Assembly: GCA_947579605.1 (NCBI GenBank)
Contig: OX388314.1
Span: 186,001-250,000, forward strand
DNA from: Athripsodes cinereus
Lineage: Eukaryota; Arthropoda; Insecta; Trichoptera; Leptoceridae
Length of the DNA stretch: 64,000 nt
Direction of reading: 5' to 3'
This document shows positions 44,401 through 55,373 of this stretch, piece by piece (the stretch's first letter is position 1; every line of letters starts with the position of its first letter). The notes below the pieces were generated by a model. The model was given only the letters and a program-made list of their open reading frames with translations, made no database searches and was not told the DNA's origin. Position numbers and translations under genes: made by a program.

Positions 44401-46081
44401 TAATCAGCCCAGTAATAATAATATGAACCAAAGCAATCATCATCAACAGCAGCAGCAGCAGCATCATCATCAGCAGCATAACAATCATAACAATCAAATG
44501 ATGCACCAGGGGGGCATGCGACAGGGAGGCGGCGGCTGGGGAGGCAGAGGAGGACGCGGGGGTGGTCAGGGCAACATGAGGGGAGGGGGACGCGGGGGGT
44601 ACACCAACAACAGGGGAGGATACTCAAACAACAGGGGGGGTAACAAAAAGAACACACTCAAGTTTGATAACGACTATGACTTTGAGCAGGCCAATACTGA
44701 GTTTGAGGAGCTGAGAAGTCAGTTGTCCAAAGTGAAGATAGCCGAGGGAGATAACAAGCCGGAGGTGAGTGTTCAGGTATATCACACGCACTCATACTCT
44801 ATTTATAATTTAATCCTTTAACTAGCGCTGCATTGTTGTCAGTATTCTGAAGGTGCAGTGGTGAATATGGAAGCATTCAATCATTGTATTAATTTGTGAG
44901 TGTTTGCAAGCGAGATGAATTTAGTGAGCATAAATATGTGGATGTGGATCTTTTTTCACCCCTTTAATGTGTTCCTGCTTGTTGATAATAAAGACTAGAT
45001 GTCTACCAATTATGTTTATAGAATAATGTCATCTACGTCATCACTGGTCATGTACAGAGGCCTGAGTCAAAACACATTTTAACATCACATTTTCGTTTCC
45101 GTTAGCGTTTGAATATAAACAAGGTTGCGAGCAAGCGTCAATTTCGTACACAATTGTTACGAAAATTGACACTTTGGCGCAATGTCGTCTACGTTGGAAC
45201 AATTGCAACACGAAAAGGTAACGCTAAAATGTGTTTCGACTCAGGCCTCAGTACAGTAGACAACATTATACTCTACTAATGTGTTTATGATTTTATTAGT
45301 TGAATCTCCATTTAGGTGAAATGGATTGAGCTTGCAAACGATATTCTTTGTTTATATAATTTTATAAATCTGTTGAAATGATTGAGTCTATGTTTGATAA
45401 AAGATAATTCAAATTGATTTTACCTTATATACCTATTTGGAAATACATATTCTCCACTTCCCTCAGAGATATGCTTGTTTTGTAGACTTAACTGAATCCT
45501 TTAAATGTTTCTGACTTGCTTTGATATTCATATCCAATTTGCCATACTTTTATTCTAATATAATGTAGTAATATAATTAGATGTGGCTTTATATAAGTCA
45601 TTGAATATGTGTATTTATTTGAATATGCAGGTAATTGAATATGTTGTTGTTACAGAATGAAACTGAGAAGAAGGACGACTCTGGTAATGAGACTGGAGCT
45701 GGGGAACCAGAACCAGAAGAGGATGTGACTTGTTATGATAAGACCAAGAGTTTCTTCGACAATATATCCTGTGAGGCTGTGGAGCGTTCCAAGGGGAGAT
45801 CACAGCGTACTGACTGGCGCACAGAGAGGAAACTCAACTCTGAGACGTTTGGAGTGGCCACGGCCAGGAGAGGAGCGTACAGGGGTAGAGGGTACTGGGG
45901 AGGCCGCGGGGGCCAACAGGGTGGTGGGGGAGGAGGTGGCGGAGGAGGTTGGGGAGGCTGGAGGGGAGGACAGAACAGGCAACACCACCAGCAACATCGT
46001 AACAACAACAGGCAACACAATAACCAGGGTCAGCAGCAGCAGCAGCAGCAGGCGCCACCACAGCCACTATCCACTCAGTAG
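38465..46081 (+). CDS. tral: Lsm14 family RNP protein trailer hitch
   Basis: Five exons (38465-38585, 39331-39720, 43410-43675, 44399-44764, 45656-46081) join in phase to about 522 residues. The N-terminal Lsm fold spans exons 1-2: [61 protein letters not shown] Pro-rich stretch follows. Exons 3-4 are rich in Gln, His and Asn, then RGG repeats ([20 protein letters not shown]). The FDF motif is [19 protein letters not shown], the FFD box is [15 protein letters not shown] and the TFG box is [18 protein letters not shown]. The tail is Gly-rich then poly-Gln. The protein acts with Me31B in P-bodies and in translational repression and ER exit-site mRNPs of the germline. It is shorter than fly Tral (about 650), so further or alternative exons may exist. 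Introns 2-4 are filled with repeats. Confidence 0.93.
40673..41224. mobile_element. MITE with CTCAGGACAAAGG ends, copy 1
   Basis: Perfect 21-bp inverted ends (CGACTGTGCTCAGGACAAAG plus G) are flanked by ACAT on both sides, a possible 4-bp target duplication. AGGACAAAGG words recur in the interior. The element lies in trailer hitch intron 2. Confidence 0.8.
41345..41530 (+). repeat. tRNA-derived SINE, second family
   Basis: The tRNA-like head (GGCCGGTGTGGTGCGGACGT, and a strong B-box CCCGGGTTTGATTCCCGG) is followed by a non-tRNA body (AAGAATGACCTTTCTCAAAC, TGTCCTGGGTCTGGGTGTTA). It differs from the 44.1 kb family. Confidence 0.65.
41794..42243. mobile_element. MITE with CTCAGGACAAAGG ends, copy 2
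   Basis: Same order of internal words as 40673-41224 (ATCAAACCACA, TTCATCC, AAAAGGCATCAAACCACATA) but shorter, because a segment near the right end is missing. Ends are CGACTGTGCTCAGGACAA and TTTGTCCTAAACACAGCG. It is in direct orientation with copy 1. Confidence 0.75.
42262..42748 (+). pseudogene. RTE LINE 3' fragment with internal duplication
   Basis: Decayed counterpart of the RTE 3' coding region at 54.25-54.6 kb (ATATTAGAAGAAT, GATGCAAGAGGAGTGTTGTG, AAATTCTCAAGGATGGC, GAGCCCACTTGGGATAC). A 127-bp block starting at 42371 is repeated exactly from 42498. Confidence 0.75.
44117..44305 (+). repeat. tRNA-derived SINE, copy 3
   Basis: Head GGTCGGTAGCCTGGTGGCCT and GTGGTAGAGTCTCAGACTTT, B-box GGGTTCAATCCC, a body with ACTGTGAGAGTGTCTGGGGT, and an A-rich 3' end. 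Same family as 7482 and 7752. It is in trailer hitch intron 3. Confidence 0.7.
45057..45252. mobile_element. Inverted-repeat MITE in trailer hitch intron 4
   Basis: Ends GAGGCCTGAGTCAAAACACA and, reverse-complemented, GAGGCCTGAGTCGAAACACA continue about 40 bp with few mismatches. GTAC occurs just outside both ends, a possible 4-bp duplication. The centre contains another small palindrome around ACAATTGTTACGAAAATTG. Confidence 0.7.
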
Positions 46082-49000
46082 TGGTCACACACACACACAC
46101 CAACCAGGTACATATATGTACAGGGCCCAGCCTAGACTGGACAAAATTATCTATTGTTTTTATATCTATAATTAGACTCCCCTCAAAAATCAGTTTGCGG
46201 ATAGTATAGCCTGGGGCTTGTATTGTATATATCTATACACAGTATTGTATATCTACAACTAAATACCAAACTTTGTTTCATGAGATGTGAGTTAGCTGTG
46301 ACAAAGAATAAACAATACATATCGTTTTTTGTTTTTTGCTGTGGATTTGTTATTTGCTTTAATGAAATTATTTTTTACACTTTGACATAGTGCTAAAGGG
46401 ACCCTTTACATCGTTTTAGTGCTGAAGAAAAAGAATTTGTGTCTATATTTATTTATTATTGTGTCTTGACTCTCAATATTTTTTTTGTATGTTGTGTTTG
46501 TTACGCCCTTTCTATTGTATTAATGTTTTCCTTCTTGTTGTATTATTGTAATATTGATGAACCCAAGTGTCCTGTAAAGGACCTACGGGAGATGTTGAAG
46601 AATAGAGAATATCAATGTGGAACTTATTAAAGTAATTGTACAACTCTGAATATAGCAAAATAATTTTCTATGAAAAAAAATACCAGTTTATTACTTAGTA
46701 TAGAATTTGTTTTAGGTTTTTGTTGGACTATAAAATTTGAGATATTTGAACACACTTTGATCTTAGCTAATGGATCAAGAAACAATAATTCAAAAGAGGA
46801 TACAACTCAAAATTCTTGAGATTGTGGGATAAACTTTTGTTGCACTAAACAGCTCATTTACTTGTCAGTTTTCATTTTTAGGATCAATATTTAGGTACAA
46901 AATGCAAGTTAATATGAAGATGGTGATTATATTATTAATGTTGTGTGTATATTTGGTTTGATTGCAGGCAAGTAAAGATCTGAGAGGAGAGCAACTAGAA
47001 TAAGATACAATGAGGTGGTGTAGAGAGACATGAATCAGCACTCGGGGATGTTAACTAACGTGGTACTAACTAGGCACTGTGTCTGTGTAGTGTACAGCCA
47101 AGGTGAAGTGACTGGACTGCTCTGTGCATGAGCACCAGCTGTGTGTTGTGCTGGACATATAAATATATATACACGTTAATACTACATACATATAATATTA
47201 ATTAGGAGAAGTTATTAAGTGTAGAATATAGTTAAGGGTCTATTATTATTATTTTATTGTATTGATGTTGTTGGGGTGTGGAAGTAGGAGTAGGAGTAGG
47301 AGAGGAGAGAGAGCATCACACGTTGTTGTGAGAGCCGAATGGAGTGTTGCTGCATGCTGCGTAGTCACGTTACATAACATTCATATTATTAATTCATATT
47401 ATTATTATTTTGACACTTGTTAGGTTTAAGGTTATAATTATAATTTATTTGATTTATTATTATTATCATGTGCAAGTATTTCTGAGGGCGTGTCATATTG
47501 TTGTCAGGGTGAAGAGTCCTGCACTGCAATGGTCTCGCATCACTTCGTGCACTAATTAACTAACATCTGGGACCAAAACATCCTTTCATGCTCATCAACA
47601 TTCGCAGTGACTCATCTCTAGTCAACTTACATTCATATACACATACATACATACACACACACACATGCATATACATCACATCCCCATAGTAGCAATGCAG
47701 GTGTACATCCTTTCATAGATGTTACGGTACAGCTGTGTGTATACAGTACTATGTCTGTATGTATATATAGAGAGAGAGATGAGTGTGTGGGTGAGTGAAT
47801 GACTTGATGAATGAATTGGATATATTATCTGCTGATGCACTGTATGTTTGCGATTGATTGGTTGGAAGATTGTGATAGCTTAAATTATTTTCTGTTGATT
47901 ATTATGTCTATTTTAAATGTCTATGGAAGGATGGGGTATGAGGTTTGTCGGCCATTGCAGTGCGGAGAGTATTACAGTTAGTTGCATATTATGTACTACA
48001 ATAAGGGTCAGTGAAGGACTAAATGAGATAAAAGAAAGAAATAAATGCCTCACACAAAATGTTATACTATCATTATTATTGTAATGGACTTCCACACACA
48101 AAATAAAAAAAATATGTAAACAATTAATGTGAAGTAGTGGCGGTTGAACAGATGATGATGTGAAGTGATGCAAGCACTTATTATGTTATTAAATAGTGTA
48201 TAAGAAGGGAGGTGATTGAATTAGAAAAGAGGCAAAGTGGGAGTCCAGTGTGATGTGATACACACAGCAGAGGTATATGAGATAAGGAGGATATTATGTT
48301 TTTATTATTATGATTTGTTAGTCTGTAATACATGTGTTAAGTTACAACAGAGAGAGAGAGAAAGAAAAAGAAATATAGTTCCGAATAGAAATAATATAAA
48401 TGAGATGGAATGTGATGTGAATGCAAGATTAGCATATTATTATTGTTGTGTGAAGTTATTATATAATATGCCCCCAGTACACTGAAAGAGGCAGAAAGAA
48501 GAATACAATGTGTGAGCAGCAACCAACACTAAATGATAGCCATTATATACACATACTGAAATGTTTTAACAGAGGGACACTGGAGAGGTCGCTGAGAGAG
48601 ACGTGTTGTACAATTTGAAGGGAACTGTTTATATTGAATTATTTTTCTAATGTTGTCTATATAATGAAGTAGATTCTTGTATTGTGTAATAATAATTATG
48701 TATAGAATAAAGTGAGTAGTGGAGTTGTAATCAGAACGAGAAAGACACACAATGTAATATATAATGTGTAACGTAACGTAACAGTGTTGTAGGTGAATAT
48801 GTGGAGACTGTATGTAGCCCCGTGTGCCCTCTTTAATTAACAGCTCCTTATATTATGTTGTATGCATGTGCAGTGTTACACTTGCAATGTTATCAAGTTT
48901 TATAAATCAATTTGTAATTGTATCTTGAAGATGTATTATTATTAATTAATGTAACAGCGAGCATTATATATGTACTCCTCCTGTTGATACCCGACTGCTG

Positions 49001-49132
49001 TTACATTGCAGAGAGGCAGAGTGTGCTAGCTGTGCTGTTAATGTGCATATTCTCTGTATAATGATGTATGGAATGCCTAATGTTATTATGTTAGGCAGTA
49101 TAATGATATATGTATATTATGCGTACCTACTA
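46082..49132 (+). other. Trailer hitch 3' region, possible long 3' UTR
   Basis: Contains a CA microsatellite (46088-46100), a candidate polyadenylation signal AATAAA (46307-46312), and simple repeats (ACAT/CA near 47640-47670, GAGAGA near 47770 and 48350). An acceptor-like GATTGCAG at about 46960-46967 is followed by a short open frame GCAAGTAAAGATCTGAGAGG ending in TAA near 47004 (ASKDLRGEQLE), a possible alternative terminal exon. No other gene is recognised. Confidence 0.4.
46307..46312 (+). promoter_or_regulatory. Candidate trailer hitch polyadenylation signal
   Basis: AATAAA about 225 bp past the stop codon, followed by a T-rich stretch (TTTTTTGTTTTTTG). Assigned by position and context. 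Confidence 0.45.
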
Positions 49133-50425
49133 CAGTAAAACCTCGTTATTTCGAAATCCAAGGGACCTCGAAAATCTGATTTCGAATTAGCGAAAACCCC
49201 GATAAATCGAAATTTTCGAAATAATTTTGATATACGCAGTATATAATATATATTATAGCCATAGGTACCATACGTACGTAATAGAAACAGCTGATTTGGA
49301 CTTGGGTTTTTTTAAATTTCGCGCGTTCAAACAAAAAAAAACATTTGTAAGGCTGATGAAAGAGCCGCATGGAAAGGGCTAACAATTTCTACTACTCTTA
49401 TACGCATTACAAATAAACAGGCGACCCTTTGTACAAGAATGGAATAGTTTGTAGTAAAACATACGTAATAAAGACGTCATGGGCGTATCGTGGTTTATCA
49501 TAAATGTAAAGCTTCTATCACATACCACGTTTTTGTCCAATCCTTGCATTTTGCACAATGAAGGTAACAAAATATTGATGAAACTAACAGTTTTTGACAT
49601 AATTAAATTACACACACATGTAAATCTAAATATGTATGTACCTACCTAAACAATGCACAAATATAAATACGTACCTACCTAAAACACAGTCGAATATTTA
49701 AAAATACATAATTTTAATGCTTCACTTCACACACGTTACTAAAAGTTCACTATAAATGTTAAAAAATGGGAAAAATATTTTTGACCAAATTTGTATTTAA
49801 AACGTGTATAAAAGTTCGGATATAAAATATTTATTTGGAATGGAAAATAAAAATATTAAAACACAAAATATTTCGAGTAGGTATAGGTACGTATGACGAG
49901 ACGCCCATGAACAACACGGAAGTACATAATGTACATCGATCACGCTATGAGCCAGAGTATATACATAGGTAGCAGGTACCTGGTACATACTCAAAACAGC
50001 TGTAGATAGGTACATATTGAAATACAATACATTTACGATGTTTACATACAACATAGGAGATCTACTTAGAAATTTGGAAATCCCGTTTTTAAATATTATT
50101 ATGTAGCTGGGTAGTGGGTAGGTCCTTTATGTGTATTAGTGTGAACACAAATTTCACATAATAAGTTTTATTGTCCCTGAAGGAGCTATGGGAAAAAACA
50201 AGGGTATTTTTTATGGCAACCAAATGTTTTCGAATTACAATATACAAATTTCTATTGTTTTGTTTTGAAAGGACCAAATATTATTTCGAATTACGTATTA
50301 GCGGGGATTTCGAATTATAAATGTCTTTTGTATGAAAATTTCATTATGGGGACATTTTTGGGGGGAATATTTCGAATTACGACGAATTTCGAAATAAAGG
50401 GGTTCGAAATAGCGAGGGTTTACTG
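49133..50425. mobile_element. pogo/Tc1-type non-autonomous transposon
   Basis: The 1293-bp element begins CAGTAAAACCTCGTTATTTC and its other end, reverse-complemented, begins CAGTAAACCCTCGCTATTTC. It is flanked by TA on both sides. TTTCGAATTA words recur inside both ends. No transposase frame is seen. Confidence 0.8.
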
Positions 50426-51190
50426 TACCTACCTACTGCGTATTGGGCTGTGCATGTTGTAAGGGAAGACATTCTATTGGACTTGAAAGATTTCATTAGT
50501 TAAAAGTGATGTGAATCAAATACAGAAATGGAAATTATTACAAATGCTTTTTATTTCATAGAACATCTTACATACTGTAAATCTAACTATAAGACTGTTA
50601 AAACTAAAGTACAAAAATTTCATTTTGCAAATTGGTAAAAAGAGTGATACAAAAAATACTGTTAATTTTCGTATGATACTGTTATCCACAATATTATTTG
50701 ATTGGCAAAAAGGTCTCAATAACTGGAAAGTGACAATGAATTCACTCTTAATCAATTTACATCAGGTAGTTTAAATTTATTTATGGCTAATTTGTATCTA
50801 CAGCTGACGCCTATCAGAGCATGGTTTGTGCGATTATTCTAGAGTCTGTATGTTTCCAGAGTGAAAATTTATACTGATGATAGTATTTATTTTTATAAAA
50901 AAACAGTTTTTAGAAAACCTCGAGGACTTTTAAAAATATATTATATCGATTGACATTTTCAAGGTTCTCTTGAGCAGTTTCAACCCTTGTAGTTTTGTCA
51001 AAGAGCGCAACTTCCACTGAGGGAGTTGATTTCAGCTAAACAGAGGTTGGCATTTAAACTCAGTTGGTGGATTTCGTTCATATGCATCCTTGTGCCCTGT
51101 ACAATTTGATTTGCCTGGGTCCCCGTAATAGCTAGAACCACCCCTGAAAAAGAGGATATATGTATATTCTTACTTGCACTTTAGTCTGTC
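50426..51190. other. Intergenic, no gene recognised
   Basis: AT-rich, nothing recognisable. Confidence 0.35.
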
Positions 51191-51194
51191 ATTC

Positions 51195-51350
51195 AGTGAC
51201 GGATTCAGAAAAAACTCAAGGGGGGGGGCACAAAAATTATACATATTCAAGACAATGCCATTTAATTCAATATGATCATATCCATATACAAGACATCGTC
51301 AATGGGCCCCGCAAGGGGGGGGGGGTCGCCCCCTTCTATCCGCCACTGAT
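51195..51350. mobile_element. hAT-like MITE, CAGTGNCGGAT ends
   Basis: Starts CAGTGACGGATTCAGAAAAA and ends TCTATCCGCCACTG, whose complement begins CAGTGGCGGATAGA. G runs lie inside both ends (about 51221-51229 and 51316-51325). No target duplication is clear. Confidence 0.55.
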
Positions 51351-52500
51351 GGCACTCCCACTCCCCCCACCCCTTTCACCATAACAACATATCCCCACCT
51401 TTATCATATCATTGTATACATGTATCTTTGATTTTAAATTTTAGTACAAGTGTTATCTTTACTGAAGATGGTTGCATTAGACAACTGAAAACGTTTTAAT
51501 TTTTTAAATAAAATTGTTCTAGTGGTATATACAGTGTTTTTAGTTAATAATAACTCAAAATGGATTACCACAAAGTTACACATGAAAATATCGAATGTTA
51601 AATTATTCATTTGGTATGCAAAATCGAATACACACTATACAATACATATACCTAGGTACATTTATATATTGCCTACCTACTTTGTACACATGGACCTAAC
51701 ACCAAGGACTCTATATAGAAAAGGGGATAGTTTTAGCTTCAGATATCTGACTCTTGTCAACGTTGTGGACATGATTGTGTTCCTTGGGGAAATGTCTAAC
51801 AAAATAATAATGTGCCTACCTAATTACCAATTAGCATACAAAGAAGGGAGTACTTTTATACTTAATACGTAAATTGCGAACAAAAACAATCCTCCCTGAA
51901 ATTATAGCCATATATACTATTGAAAAACGTATGGAAAAATTTATGATGAAATATCATCGAAACGGGTAGCTATTCCCCTCCAAGAAATCTCTCTCAATGT
52001 AGGTGCACTGGATAAACGGCATCACGGATATTGCTGAGGAACCACTCCATCCGTCTACCATACCGGTTTGAAATGAACTTGACTATTCATTCTCAACCTA
52101 GGAAAAATCAATTCAATATCAGAAGAAATATCGTTATAGAAGATTTAAAATTATCAAAATAAGAAAACAACTGAAATTAAAATTCTTAGTCTTACTGAAC
52201 AGAACTGATTTTCTTAACGCACAGTCGCACACACACGAAACAACAAATAAAATGTGTTTAGTGATAATTTATATAGTGGGGGATGGAAGAAATCTTTATA
52301 TAGTGATAATCTCGCCACTGCCCATCATCACATTTTTTCTTGTGTATACTGCTTTATTTAATTTGTTATATGAATATGATGATGTGCAAGAAGAATAAAA
52401 TAAATACATACAATTTAATATTACTCTCTTACACTTAGGTCGGATGTTAGAGATAGCCGTAAGGCAATACAGACACATTTTTTTACATTTAAATTTCATA
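51351..52500. other. Intergenic, no gene recognised
   Basis: AT-rich with a C-rich patch at 51355-51375. A plus frame at 51522-51872 matches no known family. Confidence 0.35.
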
Positions 52501-52504
52501 TATT

Positions 52505-52600
52505 TGATATTTATTTATTTATTTATTCGTCATAAACGGCACATTAGCCATTGACAATAAAGGTTTACAAATTAATATCGTTCACATAATAATATAACCA
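52505..52600 (-). repeat. LINE 3' tail
   Basis: On the minus strand GGCTAATGTGCCGTTTATGA is followed by an AAAT/AATA repeat tail, the layout also seen at 55.37-55.42 kb. Confidence 0.5.
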
Positions 52601-53216
52601 AGTATACATATAAAACCAAAATATAAAAACATTAACACAGTGGAAGTAAACAAAATCAAAACATATCAAAAATCCATTAGTTGATTACAAAGATGATGTA
52701 CGAGTAATTCAAATTCAAATATTTTTTATTGAGATAATAATAAAGACATTAAATATAATTACACATACAATAAACACAATAATTATACAATTCTTTATAA
52801 TATCTGTTTTACTATGATAATATCAATAATGATAATATCAATAGATAAACATGGAATAATAATATTTCTCAAGCGTATGTACATACATAGGTTTGCAAGC
52901 GTAGGCCTTTACCAATTTTATAAAATAATTTCCTTACATGTTATGTATTTCCCGTGACAGGAAAGTTGTCTCCCACCGCAGGCCACCACGTTATCGTCAC
53001 CGTCACATGGGAAATACATTTCTAAATATATTATTTTATTTGTTTCCTTAGTTTTGTAATTGTTAAACTTACATTTCATTACAAAAAAATATGACGCAGT
53101 TTTAGATGGAGGTACACAAGTCCCACCCCCACATAATTCTAATTTTTTTTTCTCTTTTTTTGGCATTGCACCCAATATATGAGTGATGCTGCCTTATATT
53201 TCTAATTTTATGTAGC

Positions 53217-54643
53217 AATTATTTTATTTTATTGTAGCAATTATTTAAGGCTCTAGACTTGAATGCGGGAGTTATCGGGCTATTAGCTTGCTGAGCTCAA
53301 TAGGGAAACTGTATGGTAGAATTTTGATTGAGAGAGTACGAAAGATAACCGAGTGTAAGATATGGGATGCGCAAGGATCTTTTTTGAATGGCAGAGGGTG
53401 CACCGATCAGATCTTCTCCCTGCGAATGGTTATAGAGAAGTTTCTGGGTAAACACCAGAGGCTTTTTTGTGCGTTCGTGGATCTGGAGAAAGCATATGAT
53501 CGAGTGGACCGGGAAAGGTTGTGGCGCGTGTTGTCGGAGTGTGGGGTGAGCAGCCGGTTGATCCGCGCAATATCTTCACTTTACGTGGGAAGCTCCGCTT
53601 GCGTGAGGGTAAATAACACTCTCTCGGAGTGGTTTGTCCTCACCAAAGGAGTGAAGCAAGGTTGTGTCATGTCTCCGTGGCTGTTCAACCTATTCTTCGA
53701 CTACTGTATGCGACCTGTGAAAGAGATGGATGTTGGTGTCGAGCTGAATGGGTTTCGGGTGAATGCATTGATGTACGCAGATGATTTGGTGTTAATGGCT
53801 GAGAGTGAAAAGGACTTACAAGAGATTGTTACGTGTGTGTATGATAGTTGCAATTTGAATGGTTTGAAAATGAATGTTATGAAGACGAAAGTTCTTGTTT
53901 TTGAAAGAGAGAATGAAAAAACGATTTGCGAGATTAAAGTTGGTGACGAATGTTTGGAGCAAGTAAGTGAGTATGTATATTTGGGAAGTATGTTTACGAG
54001 GGATGGAAGATGCGATAGGGACATTGAAAGAAGGAAAGTGGCCGGTGCTAGAATAAACGGTGCACTTCGACCCATTGTCAGCAATGACAATGTGTCGAAC
54101 ATGGCTAAAATGCTGGTGCACAATACCATTCTGGTACCGTCACTTACTATGCAAGCGAGACATGGACGTGGTTGAAGAAGGACGAAAGTGGAATAAATGC
54201 AGTAGAGATGCGATCGTTGAGAAGAATGGTTGGTAAAACGCTGCGTGATAGAGTGAAGAATGAGGATATTAGAAGAATGAGCGGATGCAAGAAGAGTGTT
54301 GTGGACAGAATGCGCGTGAATAAACTACGGTGGTTTGGGCATGTTGAACGAATGAACGAGGTAAGAATGACAAAGAGGATATACTTATCTGAAAGAAAGG
54401 GTGTGAGGAAACGCGGGCGTCCGAGAACCACGTGGCTTGATCACGTGGATCAAATTCTCAAGGACGGCCGCGTGTTGAGTAAGAGGAACCGACGTGAGTG
54501 TATGAGGAACTGTATGAATGTGGAGGAAGCGAAGGAAGTGTGTAAAGATAGATCTGTTTGGCGTTCCGTTCTCTCTGCCTACCCCACTTGGGACACGGCG
54601 TGAGGGTATAGTATAGTAGTATAGTATAGTAATTATTTTATTT
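53217..54643 (+). pseudogene. RTE-clade LINE, 5'-truncated, one frameshift, with target duplication
   Basis: The element body (53230-54630) lies between perfect 13-bp copies of AATTATTTTATTT (53217-53229, 54631-54643). Coding begins inside the RT: CGSYRAISLLSSIGKLYGR, FCAFVDLEKAYDRVDRE, LTKGVKQGCVMSPWLFNLFF, the catalytic LMYADDLVLMAE, GLKMNVMKTKV and VYLGSMFTRDG. At about 54147 one T appears lost, so YASETWTWLKKDES is read in another frame. From there the C-terminal part (LRRMVGKTLRDRVKNEDIRR, LRWFGHVERM, RGRPRTTWLD, LSAYPTWDTA) is open to the stop near 54603. A TATAG-type tail follows. The endonuclease is missing. The clean target duplication and single defect show a fairly recent insertion. 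Confidence 0.9.
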
Positions 54644-55370
54644 ATACATTGAAAGGAAAAGTACTTACTATTAATATTATAACCCCCTGATAGAAAAAAA
54701 CACTTAATATCTTAATTGGATAAAAAAATGTTGAAGTTAATATTTTCGACCGACGGTTCTTGGTGGAAGTTCATGTTAAATTATTTATAAATAAAACACC
54801 TATTTAGTAGGCACTTCCACTCTGACATTATTGGTCGCAAGCCGCTTTCCAGAGCTTTCGCTCTCATCATCGAATTAAAATACAATATATAATACATACA
54901 TAGTATGCTATTTTTTTTCGAAGGGAACAAACAGACAATACAAAAATAACTATAAAAATTAACATAAACCACAAAAGTCCCCTATATTACCACAGTATAA
55001 AAAATTCAAAGCAACTAAAATAAAATTAAGGCAAATAAAACCACCAATAAAAATAAATAAATATAATAAGAGAACAGTTAAATATAATAATCAATCATAA
55101 TATATTATAATCATAATATAATTGATTTAATTATTATTATTTTTACTTACCTATTATTTTGATTACCTATAGTAATACCGGTATACCTGGTTTTTACTAC
55201 TTTGAATTTGCTTGTTGTTGTTATATTTATTTTGTGATGTAAACATGTAAAAGGCGAAAGCCGTGAATGTGCTTAAGTAAATAAAAAATAAATAAATAAT
55301 ATAACGTAATACGATTAATAAAATAAAACAATAAACAATAAAACCGTTAAATCAAATAATAATATACAAA
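54644..55370. other. Intergenic with a LINE tail
   Basis: No host gene. About 55180-55300 is the 3' end of a plus-strand LINE (GTAAAAGGCGAAAGCCGTGA, then an AAATAAAT tail). Confidence 0.4.
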
Positions 55371-55373
55371 ATT

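Noticed and set aside
11534..46081. Functional cluster of the six host genes
   Set aside because: Their roles (arginine methylation, ubiquitin chains, respiration, meiosis, O-GlcNAc, RNP granules) do not form a pathway, and strands alternate with large gaps.
43413..46103. Several long open frames on the minus strand and in other plus frames opposite trailer hitch exons
   Set aside because: They are by-products of the Gln/Gly/His-rich codon runs; the plus-strand frame has the Lsm14 motifs and proper splice sites.
46439..46630. 63-codon frame ending CPVKDLREMLKNREYQCGTY
   Set aside because: It lies in the trailer hitch 3' region with no splice site or homologue that I recognise.
51522..51872. 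116-codon plus-strand frame
   Set aside because: No family is recognised and composition is like intergenic DNA nearby.
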